This document shows, piece after piece, positions 1 through 6,973 of a DNA stretch of 64,000 bases. The stretch is from Longimicrobiales bacterium (lineage in GTDB: Bacteria; Gemmatimonadota; Gemmatimonadetes; Longimicrobiales; Gaopeijiaceae): the NCBI GenBank assembly GCA_028278645.1, contig JANQDZ010000002.1, forward strand, positions 62,001 to 126,000. The letters are read 5' to 3'. The notes under the pieces were generated by a model. It had not been told where the DNA came from and did not search any database. It worked only from the letters and a program-made list of their open reading frames with translations. The position numbers were made by a program, and so were the translations under genes. Within the stretch, counting starts at the first letter, position 1. The number at the start of each line of letters is the position of its first letter.

Positions 1-1
1 A

Positions 2-106
2 GAGCGAGTCACGAACCTCACTCCCAAAGGCCGGGTCATCGCCGGAACAGCCCTTCTGGGGGCAGCTGCCGGCTTGGTCCTCGGCGCGTACCTCCGGAGG
101 CGGTAA
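2..106 (+). CDS. C-terminal end of a truncated gene, probable membrane anchor
   Basis: These are the last 34 codons of a gene that starts outside the window. The readable tail is one hydrophobic stretch rich in Ala, Gly, Leu and Val, followed by three Arg residues before TAA. It looks like a single membrane-spanning segment with a short positively charged end. No family can be recognised from so little sequence, so the function is unknown. The frame was chosen because it is open from the window edge and gives the only hydrophobic, protein-like translation. Confidence 0.5.
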   Translation, partial: ERVTNLTPKGRVIAGTALLGAAAGLVLGAYLRRR

Positions 107-169
107 CCGCAGGCGGCAGTGATCTGCACTCCGTCTGGATAACATCTGCACCCCTACTGACCTGAACCC

Positions 170-1417
170 ATGGACCGTCGTCTAGACCCACGATCCATCG
201 TCACGCCCTATGCCTTTGCGGTCCACCCGGATCTTCTGGGCAGACCCCTGGCCACTCCAGGCCAGCGCTTGGGGGCCATACTCGTCGATCTGATCGTTAT
301 CGGGTTTGTGGCCCAGATCGGGGCGGCACCGTTGGCAATCGGGACAGTAGCCCTCCTGTTCTGGCTCGCCTTCCGAAAACAGGGGCGGGACATCTTCGGT
401 AAGGTGTTCCGGATCGCTGTGGGATGCCTGGGATTCCTCATTCTGACGGTCACCATTTTGGTGGTCATCTGGATCCGGTACGGGCCCACCATCCAGGAGT
501 TCCTGGACGAAACCGACAGCGGAATCAACATCCAAGGGACGGGGGCCCTCTCCCCCGAGGCTTTGGCCGGAGGAGAAGAGGACAGCCCCTTCATCGACCT
601 CATCCAGGGGATCGGTGGGTTCATGGCTCTTCAGCAGGCCACGGACCAGGAAGAAGCCCAGGTCCTGTTGAACGAGTTGGTGGGAGACGCGTATGACGCA
701 GGGTTGAGCCGGAGTGAGGTTCGGGGGGTGGTCGTGGGGCTCCTTCCGGAAGGCGCGCCTTGGTACTCCTTCGGCGAGGAGATGGTCGATGTAGCCATTG
801 AGAACCTCTCCCAACCCCAAGAGGTCACCCCCGAGGAGGAAGAAGGCGTGGTTGGAGCGGAAATGGGCGTGGTGGAGGAAGACACGATCGTCGCCTTCAG
901 CGAGGCGGCGGCGGACAGTATCGACCGGTTGAATCTGGCTCTTCGATTCTCGGAGGAAGACCGTGAAGACGCCGAGTCGGAACTGGCCCAGGCAAGGGAG
1001 GAACTGGAGGTAGAAAGGAACAAGGGATTCCTCGCATGGCTCCTGGGTCTCATCGACGATCTGGGTATCGGATTCGGATGGGCAGCTCTCTATATGACCG
1101 TCACCCACGCATGGTGGAAAGGCACCAGCGTCGGGAAGAGAATCTTCCGGATCCGGGTGGTCATGATTGACAAACGACCGCTAAACTGGTGGCTTTCATT
1201 TGAGCGTGCTGGTGGATACGCCGCCGGATTCGCCACTGGACTGCTGGGTTTTGCCCAGATTTTCTGGGACCCGAATCGGCAGGCCATTCACGACAAGGTC
1301 TCTGAGACCATCGTGGTAAAAGTAGGAAAAGACCCCGTTCCGGGCCCATGGATGGAAGAGGGAAAAGCCATGTGGATGGGTGGACGCCACGGGGCTCGGG
1401 AAACTCCGCGGAGTTGA
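170..1417 (+). CDS. RDD family membrane protein with a long central insertion
   Basis: A 415-residue integral membrane protein of the RDD family, whose members are small inner-membrane proteins of mostly unknown, possibly transport-related, role. The first RDD signature lies near residues 31-60 (GQRLGAILVDLIVIGF followed by further hydrophobic segments). The second half lies near residues 310-385 (KGTSVGKRIFRIRVV, then a hydrophobic pair and a polar HDKVSETIVVK end). Ordinary RDD domains are about 150 residues. Here roughly 200 residues separate the two halves, including an acidic region (residues 215-240) and a coiled-coil-like stretch near 250-285. Signature matches are seen; the insertion's role is unknown. 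The gene precedes a DsbA-like lipoprotein by about 40 bases. Confidence 0.8.
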   Translation: MDRRLDPRSIVTPYAFAVHPDLLGRPLATPGQRLGAILVDLIVIGFVAQIGAAPLAIGTVALLFWLAFRKQGRDIFGKVFRIAVGCLGFLILTVTILVVIWIRYGPTIQEFLDETDSGINIQGTGALSPEALAGGEEDSPFIDLIQGIGGFMALQQATDQEEAQVLLNELVGDAYDAGLSRSEVRGVVVGLLPEGAPWYSFGEEMVDVAIENLSQPQEVTPEEEEGVVGAEMGVVEEDTIVAFSEAAADSIDRLNLALRFSEEDREDAESELAQAREELEVERNKGFLAWLLGLIDDLGIGFGWAALYMTVTHAWWKGTSVGKRIFRIRVVMIDKRPLNWWLSFERAGGYAAGFATGLLGFAQIFWDPNRQAIHDKVSETIVVKVGKDPVPGPWMEEGKAMWMGGRHGARETPRS

Positions 1418-1459
1418 TGCGGATTAAAGAATGAGAACAACAAAACTGAGGACTTCTCT

Positions 1460-2203
1460 TTGAAGAAATTGTCTCTCTGCCTCCTACTCCTTCCTCTTCT
1501 GGCGTGCGGAGGGGAACGGGACGAGGCTCAGGTATCAGGAACCGACGACGCCACCGCGGACGTCCTGGAATCCGCTACTCAACAGCCCACGACCCCCCGT
1601 TCCACCAGCCCTCGTCTCGCCGACCAAGAACAGGTGGCAGGACCCCCGAGGATATCCGACATGGGTTACAACCAGGGAGTGGCCGAAGCCCCGGTTAAGG
1701 TCCTGGAATTCAGTGATTTCGGCTGTGGATACTGCAGGCGCTTCCACGAAGAGACCTTCCCCGTCCTCAAAGAGATCTACGTCGACGGCGAATACGTGGA
1801 ATGGAAGTTCATCCCCTACGTAATCGGCATGTTCCCCAACGGCCTGGAAGCGTCAATCTCTTCGGAGTGTGCCGGAGAGCAGGACAAGTTCTTTCCCATG
1901 CAGGGCCGCCTCTTCGCGACCCAGAGCGGATGGAAGAACAGCGATGATCCCTATGCGTTCTTCGCCAATCTGGCCGCAGAGGCTGAGCTGGACGTCGAGC
2001 GGTTCAACGCCTGCGTGGAGGGCGGCTGGAGGGACACCGCCCTGAGGGCGAACATCAGCCTCGGTCAGCAGGCCGGAGCCCGGGGTACGCCGTTTTTCAT
2101 CGTAGACGGCCGGGCAATCCCTGGCGCTTTGCCCCTTGAAGAGTTCAGGAGAGTCTTGGACACCGCCCTCACCCAACACGGAGTGACTCCGCCTCCCAGA
2201 TGA
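1460..2203 (+). CDS. DsbA-like thioredoxin-fold lipoprotein
   Basis: A 247-residue exported disulfide oxidoreductase. The N-terminus has Lys-Lys, a hydrophobic run and a lipobox ending LLAC, so the mature protein should be lipid-anchored at Cys16. A linker rich in Thr, Pro and Ser leads to a DsbA/thioredoxin-4 fold. The active site is CGYC at residues 89-92 after FSDFG, and a GTP cis-proline motif occurs near residue 212 in the segment ending FFIVDG. These proteins form or reshuffle disulfides in the periplasm. The start is TTG; a GAGGA ribosome site at 1448-1452 sits 7 bases ahead and no better start gives a complete signal peptide. The stop overlaps the next gene's ATG (ATGA), implying co-translation. 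Confidence 0.88.
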   Translation: MKKLSLCLLLLPLLACGGERDEAQVSGTDDATADVLESATQQPTTPRSTSPRLADQEQVAGPPRISDMGYNQGVAEAPVKVLEFSDFGCGYCRRFHEETFPVLKEIYVDGEYVEWKFIPYVIGMFPNGLEASISSECAGEQDKFFPMQGRLFATQSGWKNSDDPYAFFANLAAEAELDVERFNACVEGGWRDTALRANISLGQQAGARGTPFFIVDGRAIPGALPLEEFRRVLDTALTQHGVTPPPR

Positions 2204-3075
2204 GGGCCTCCACCCTCCTCCTCCCCCTCTTCGCTGTCTCCTGCGGATGGAATGCCGCAGGGACCACGGCGTGTGTCGCCACTGGGCCGGCCCGTGCCCT
2301 ACCGGACAACCTCCGGGAAAGCTCAGGCGTGGCTTGGAGCAGGTCTCGGGACGGTATCCTCTTCAGCCACAACGATGGCGGCCACCCTGCCAGCATCTAT
2401 GCCCTCGATGCAAACGGCGGACTGGTGGGAGAAATCCCTTTGGAAGGGGCCTCAAATCGGGACTGGGAGGATATCGCCACCGCCGACTGTGACGCAGGAT
2501 CGTGCATCTACATCGCGGACGTGGGAGACAACCAGGAAGTCCGGGACCGGATCACCCTCTATCGAATAACCGACCCGGGGACTTACGACGGAACGCCGCA
2601 GCCGGCCGACGCCTTCCCCATGGTCCTCCCTGAGGGGCCACGGGACATGGAGGCCCTCTTTGTCCTTCCGGGAGAGAGAGTCTTCCTTGTGAGCAAGGGG
2701 CGGAATCACGCCGTGACGTTATACCGCTACCCCCCTCCCTTGAGGAGTGGTGAAGAGGTTGTGCTGGAGGCTGTGCAAACGTTCTCCGACGGACCGCTTC
2801 CCATTCCCCGGCAGGTCACCGGCGCAGACGCCTCCCAGGACGGGACGGTGGTGGCCATTCGGACCTACGATGCCCTCACCTTCTTCAGCGTCGACCAGGA
2901 TAAGCTCACGCCCATCCCAGGGAACCGTGCTTTGTTGCGGACCATCCAGGAGGCCCAGGGAGAAGCGGTGGGGCTGGGACCTGACGGTCGGGTCGTCCTG
3001 ACCTCGGAGAGCCTCATGGGCCGAGGAGCTTCCCTGGCCATGCTCCGGTGCGGAGCCCTGACGGGAGGGGGTTGA
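2200..3075 (+). CDS. Secreted lipoprotein, probable beta-propeller
   Basis: A 291-residue exported protein with a lipobox-like signal peptide (FAVSC, Cys15) and a second N-terminal Cys. It contains repeating short strands with Gly-Asp-Asn and Asp-Val-Gly-Asp-Asn turns (for example SHNDGGHPASIYALD and YIADVGDNQEVRD), as in propeller proteins related to NHL or SdiA-regulated repeats. No catalytic motif is visible. The ATG overlaps the stop of the DsbA-like gene by four bases, so the two are probably made together. The pairing may mean that the disulfide oxidoreductase serves this Cys-containing partner, which is inference. The exact function is unknown. Confidence 0.65.
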   Translation: MRASTLLLPLFAVSCGWNAAGTTACVATGPARALPDNLRESSGVAWSRSRDGILFSHNDGGHPASIYALDANGGLVGEIPLEGASNRDWEDIATADCDAGSCIYIADVGDNQEVRDRITLYRITDPGTYDGTPQPADAFPMVLPEGPRDMEALFVLPGERVFLVSKGRNHAVTLYRYPPPLRSGEEVVLEAVQTFSDGPLPIPRQVTGADASQDGTVVAIRTYDALTFFSVDQDKLTPIPGNRALLRTIQEAQGEAVGLGPDGRVVLTSESLMGRGASLAMLRCGALTGGG

Positions 3076-3202
3076 TGGCACGTTCCGGAAACGACCCTGT
3101 GATCGATGGGTCCGCTCCCGGAGCAAGAATCGGGTCGTTCGGCGTCGGGCTCTCCCCGAGATTGGTACTCGAAACAACGAACCGCTTCAGAAGTCGAGTG
3201 CC

Positions 3203-4069
3203 ATGAAAGCCTCAGCAGACTACCACACTGTCGCCCGAGCCCTGCGGTACCTGGACGAGAACTATCTCGATCAACCGTCCCTGGACGAGCTCGCCGAGGC
3301 CCTGGGCCTGAGCAAGTTCCACCTCCAAAGGCTGTTCACCCGCTGGGCCGGAGTGAGTCCGAAGCGATTCCTTCAGTTCCTCACCCTGGACCACGCGAAG
3401 CGCCTTTTGTTGGATTCGGAGCCCGTTCTGGCCACCGCTTTCGCCTCCGGGCTCTCCGGCCCCGCGAGGCTACACGACCTGTTCATCAACACCGAAGGGG
3501 TGACCCCTGGGGAATACAAGAGTGGCGGATTCTCCCTGAGCATCGGATACGGGTTCCACGCAACGCCCTTCGGAGAGGCCCTTCTGGCCACCACTGAGAG
3601 AGGCCTTTGCCATCTCTCCTTCCTGGCAGGCGACGCCCCGGGGGATAGGGAAGCCTATTTGGGTGTCTTGGAGGAGGAGTGGCCCGGTGCGACCCTTTCC
3701 GAGGCGTCGAAGCCCACGGCAGAGCTAGCCCGAGCCATCTTCTACCCCGGCGACGGCTCGCTGCCGAAAGCACCTTTGTCGGTCTTCTTGAAGGGTACCA
3801 ACTACCAACTCAAGGTCTGGAACGCCCTGCTACGGATCCCGGCCGGATCGGTCACGACCTACGGACGGTTGGCCGGGGCCATGGGTTCCCCTGGGTCGGC
3901 CAGGGCTGTGGGCACAGCCGTGGGCAGGAATGCCGTCGCCTACCTCATTCCCTGTCACCGGGTCATCAGGGAAATGGGCGGGTTCGGGCAATACCGATGG
4001 GGTTCAGTGAGAAAAAGCGCCATGCTGGCTTGGGAATCGGCCCAGAAGGCTACGCGGCAAGCCTCGTAA
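3203..4069 (+). CDS. Ada-type fusion: AraC regulator + methylated-DNA--protein-cysteine methyltransferase
   Basis: A 288-residue DNA-repair regulator. Residues 8-107 form an AraC-type DNA-binding domain (LDENYLDQPSLDELAEALG, then KFHLQRLFTRWAGVSPKRF). Residues 115-280 form an Ogt-type methyltransferase that moves the methyl group of O6-methylguanine onto its own Cys. The active site is PCHRV with Cys251, preceded by the RIPAGSVTTYG wing and the RAVG-x-A helix. Compared with E. coli Ada (about 354 residues), the N-terminal zinc domain that senses methylphosphotriesters is missing. It may therefore be autoregulated through the C-terminal Cys, or act mainly as a repair enzyme. The gene converges on the selenoprotein candidate. 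Confidence 0.92.
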   Translation: MKASADYHTVARALRYLDENYLDQPSLDELAEALGLSKFHLQRLFTRWAGVSPKRFLQFLTLDHAKRLLLDSEPVLATAFASGLSGPARLHDLFINTEGVTPGEYKSGGFSLSIGYGFHATPFGEALLATTERGLCHLSFLAGDAPGDREAYLGVLEEEWPGATLSEASKPTAELARAIFYPGDGSLPKAPLSVFLKGTNYQLKVWNALLRIPAGSVTTYGRLAGAMGSPGSARAVGTAVGRNAVAYLIPCHRVIREMGGFGQYRWGSVRKSAMLAWESAQKATRQAS

Positions 4070-4114
4070 ACTTCGGCTCTCGGGCGCCCTCTTCCCTGCC
4101 GTGTCTCGTGGGGC

Positions 4115-5356
4115 TCAGCCTCCCTTCATCTTTTCCAGAAGACGATCGACTACTTCGTCCATCCGTTCGTCGCGCTTGTTCTTGTCCCGGATGATCCCTT
4201 CGTGGTCGATGATGTAGATGGTCGGCCATCCCGTCACGCCCCATTTTGTCGCGATGGGTCCGCTGGTGTCCCCACCGTCCCAGAACGACGGCCAGGTGAT
4301 GTTCTCTCTTGCGATTGCTTCGAAGTAGTCCTCTTTGGGGTCACTGTTGATGCCAATGAGGGCGAATGGTTCGTCTTCCAGTCTGCTTACGAGCGACCGC
4401 TCGTGCGGGTACATGGCCCGGCAAGGGCCTCACCAATCTCCCCAGAAGTCGATGACCACCACCTTTCCGAGGAATTGGCTCAACCGGATCTCATCTCCAT
4501 CGGCCGTAACTCCCACGATTTCTGGTGCCGGTTGCCCGATGGCCAGATCCTCGTCGGTATAGGCGTTCAGGACCGCATCGGCCATCACGCCATAGGTGAC
4601 GCCGCCTTTCGGGACATCGGCATACTCCTCCATCAGTAGCCGGAGGTCCGAGTCTGCCTTCTCCCTGTTTTCAGGCGAATCCTCCACCATCCCGTACCGC
4701 ATGAACCGCTTGATGTAGCGGGCCAGGTCATAGATTGCGGCTGCCCTCACCTCCGGGTGGGGAGAGTTCTCACGGAGCTCTCCGAAGTATTCTTCGCGCT
4801 GCTCCTCGGAGAAGTTCGTAATCAACTCCCCGAGCCGCTTAATGTGAAGAGACTGGCCGTACCGCTCGAAGATGGCATCGGTGTCTTCACCGATCGTGGC
4901 CGATCTCTCATCCCGGGGAGCCCGGCGCATTACCCAGAACTTGGCCTCCAGAGCGGCGTCGGTACCCCAATAGTCCTCCGCAAGCGTCTGGTACTTGGGA
5001 GTGAACTCCTCATTCTTCTCCGTTCTCCCAAGGTCGCTTTCCGAGTAGGCTTCCTTCAATGCGGCGAGCTCAGCCGAGGCAGCCTCCTCCTCGGCAGCGG
5101 AGGTCCCCGTCATCAACCACTTCTCCGCATCCATCGCGGCCTGGGTGCCGGAATATCTCTCTGTCAGTTCCTGATACCGGGCCGTGAATTCGGTGAACTT
5201 ATCCACCGATCCCAACTCGCTGGCCGTGTATGCTTCCCCAAGCTCGGCGAGGGCCGAGGCCGCCCTTTCCTCCTTGGAGCAACCGCTGGAAACCAACGAC
5301 AGGAGCAGGGCTCCCAGGGGAAACCTGATCCTCGACGTACGTCTCACCCATCTCAT
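4115..5356 (-). CDS. TlpA-like thioredoxin lipoprotein, candidate selenoprotein (UGA at residue 309)
   Basis: A 413-residue exported redox protein if the in-frame UGA at 4430-4432 is read as selenocysteine. The ATG at 5356 gives a signal peptide with lipobox VSSGC (lipid Cys26). Residues 35-84 and 96-144 are a tandem repeat of about 50 residues (EAYTASELG / EAYSESDLG; AAMDAEKWLM / AALEAKFWVM). A TlpA/thioredoxin domain follows from about residue 272: VVVIDFWGDW, then UGA, then GPCRAMYPHERS in the same frame, with GWPT cis-proline at 378. Family members normally have WCGPC here, so UGA replaces the nucleophilic Cys and Cys312 is kept. A hairpin with a GGUC loop follows the UGA. Alternatives are a nonsense mutation or a sequencing error, but the intact frame and the exact position argue against both. 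Confidence 0.8.
4385..4432 (-). promoter_or_regulatory. Candidate bacterial SECIS element next to the UGA codon
   Basis: Reading the minus strand, the UGA (4432-4430) is followed after 31 bases by a hairpin. The arms are ACGAGC (4404-4399) and GCUCGU (4394-4389), closed by the four-base loop GGUC (4398-4395). Two more G-C pairs can stack below it across a two-A bulge. Known bacterial SECIS hairpins lie inside the coding region just after the UGA, with the apical loop about 16-37 bases downstream and one or more G in the loop. The E. coli fdhF loop also carries GGUC. A second small stem (GGCCC/GGGCC) lies directly after the UGA. The match is by eye, without a folding calculation. Confidence 0.55.
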
Positions 5357-5543
5357 GGTCACAAGACCTTTCTCCGCATGGAGACTGGAAGGCACCTCGG
5401 CTTTCCGGGCACCGACGAGCACTGAGGGGGGGCCTCATATGGAGTTATTGAGCGATGTTAACCAACCCCCGAATACCCCCACAAGGAAGGGTTTGTAAGA
5501 GAAAGGGAAGAACTGGGCGCCTCCCCTGCCCTTCTTTGAACCC

Positions 5544-5601
5544 TTGACGCCAACCTTTGTTCTTATTAGTTGTATCTAACAACAGTTGGTAGTTACAACT
5601 A
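5544..5601 (+). promoter_or_regulatory. Promoter and double MarR-type operator of the marR-arsM pair
   Basis: A -35-like TTGACG (5544-5549) stands 17 bases before a weak -10 (TAGTTG, 5567-5572). The -10 is buried in a 35-bp near-palindrome (5567-5601). Its outer arms are TAGTTGTA and TACAACTA, and its centre is CAACAGTTG. Fifteen of seventeen base pairs match. It can also be read as two adjacent GTTG-N7-CAAC sites (5569-5583 and 5585-5599), centres 16 bp apart, the size expected for MarR dimers. Binding here would block RNA polymerase. The regulator encoded 34 bases downstream is the obvious ligand-sensing partner (inference). Confidence 0.6.
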
Positions 5602-5634
5602 TTTTTCATCAGTAGTCTCAGGTCGATACGCACC

Positions 5635-6126
5635 ATGGACCATCCCACAGGCACCATCCACCGCCCGTCGCTCCTCAGGGACGCCGCCCGGCTTCAGGAC
5701 GCCTTGGGGGAGCTGATTCGGGTCCTCCAATTCCGGGACCGAGACCGGGCGTGCTGCTACGACCTCTCGGTCAGCCAATGTCATGCCCTTCAGGCCCTCA
5801 TCCAGAACGGACCCATGACCGTCACTGAGTTGGGAGCACAACTCTACCTGGAAAAGAGCACCGCCAGCCGCATCGCCAAGGCCCTCCTGGAGAAGGAGCT
5901 GGTGCGAAAACGGGCCCCAAAGGCCGACGGGAGGGTGGTGATCCTCCAAGTAACCGAGGCCGGCCACCGCCTGGCGAGAAAGATCATGAACGACTTATCG
6001 GAGGAGTACATGGACCTCCTGGAAGGGTTCGAGCCGGAGGTCCGGGCCGCCCTTCCCCTCCTCCTGGATCGATTGACGCATACCATATCCACCAGAATGG
6101 ACCCCCAGGATCCAACCTGCTGTTGA
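5635..6126 (+). CDS. MarR-family regulator with clustered cysteines, probable arsenic-responsive repressor
   Basis: A 163-residue winged-helix regulator. The DNA-binding region covers about residues 50-115 (PMTVTELGAQLYLEKSTASRIAKALLEK, then a wing with DGRVVILQVTEAG). Cysteines are unusual: Cys-Cys near residue 38 (RDRACCYDL), another in SQCHAL near 47, and a terminal Cys-Cys at the very C-terminus. Such vicinal thiols can bind trivalent arsenic. Twelve bases separate its stop from the ATG of an arsenite methyltransferase, and a double inverted repeat lies upstream, so it probably represses its own operon and is released by As(III). The family is clear; the ligand is inferred from context and Cys placement. 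Confidence 0.85.
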   Translation: MDHPTGTIHRPSLLRDAARLQDALGELIRVLQFRDRDRACCYDLSVSQCHALQALIQNGPMTVTELGAQLYLEKSTASRIAKALLEKELVRKRAPKADGRVVILQVTEAGHRLARKIMNDLSEEYMDLLEGFEPEVRAALPLLLDRLTHTISTRMDPQDPTCC

Positions 6127-6137
6127 AGGAGACAACC

Positions 6138-6968
6138 ATGAAAGAAGACGACATTCGCCGCGCAGTCAGGGACCGCTACGGCTCCATCGCCCGGGAAGGG
6201 TCGGTGGGCTGCGGCTGCGGCTGTAGCACCGACGGGGAAGCACTGACGGATCTCGCAACTATCGGTCAGACTGTAGGTTACTCGAAAGACCAGCTGAACA
6301 TCCTTCCTGAAGGAACCAACCTCGGGCTCGGGTGCGGCAACCCCACGGCACTGGCAAGCCTGAAAGCGGGGGAAACGGTTCTGGACCTGGGATCGGGAGG
6401 AGGAATCGACTGCTTCCTGGCCTCGAAAGAGGTGGGGCCGGAAGGGCGCGTCATCGGCGTAGACATGACGCCGGACATGATCGAAAGGGCCCGAAAGGCA
6501 GGCAGGGCAGGCGGTTACGACAACGTGGAGTTCCGCCTGGGAGAGATCGAGGCCCTCCCGGTGCCGGACAACAGCATGGACGCCGTCATCTCCAACTGCG
6601 TCGTGAACCTTTCCCCGGCCAGGGATCGGGTGTTTGCCGAGGTGATGAGGGTACTGAAACCCGGTGGACGCATCATGATTTCGGACCTCATCTCCGAACA
6701 GCCGACGCCCGAGTTCCTTCTGGAAAACACCGACGCCCTGGTGGGATGTCTTCCGGTCCAGGAGGACGAGTATCTGGGGGCGCTAAGGGCTTCAGGGCTG
6801 GAACAGGTGGAAATCGTGGAGGAAAAGGCCTATCCCAACGACCTGTTGACGGCGGATCCGGCCGTGAGGGACTATCTGGCGGCTCATCCGGCCCAAGAGG
6901 AGATCATCCTGAACTTCATCGGGTCCATCCGGAGTGGGATGATCCAGGGGGTAAAACCAACGGCCTGA
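6138..6968 (+). CDS. arsM: Arsenite methyltransferase ArsM
   Basis: A 276-residue SAM-dependent methyltransferase that converts As(III) to methylated, more volatile arsenicals. The SAM-binding site is VLDLGSGGGIDCFLA, followed by GVDMTPDMIERARKA and later VLKPGGRIMISDL. The Cys residues needed for As(III) binding are all present: an N-terminal GCGCGC cluster, LGLGCGNP, SNCVVNLS and LVGCLP. The ATG at 6138 was chosen because AAGGAGA ends 5 bases ahead of it; a TTG 15 bases upstream has no such site. It is the second gene behind the MarR regulator and shares its operator. Its stop nearly abuts the convergent DUF5916 gene (5 bases). Confidence 0.93.
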   Translation: MKEDDIRRAVRDRYGSIAREGSVGCGCGCSTDGEALTDLATIGQTVGYSKDQLNILPEGTNLGLGCGNPTALASLKAGETVLDLGSGGGIDCFLASKEVGPEGRVIGVDMTPDMIERARKAGRAGGYDNVEFRLGEIEALPVPDNSMDAVISNCVVNLSPARDRVFAEVMRVLKPGGRIMISDLISEQPTPEFLLENTDALVGCLPVQEDEYLGALRASGLEQVEIVEEKAYPNDLLTADPAVRDYLAAHPAQEEIILNFIGSIRSGMIQGVKPTA

Positions 6969-6973
6969 CGGAT

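Noticed and set aside
182-1108. A 308-codon open frame on the minus strand
   Set aside because: It is the antisense of the RDD gene, has no protein-like composition, and is explained by high GC content.
4115-5422. Reading the TlpA-like gene as two genes or as a pseudogene
   Set aside because: Both pieces are in one frame and the break is a single UGA exactly on a redox Cys; the downstream piece has no ribosome site for an independent start.
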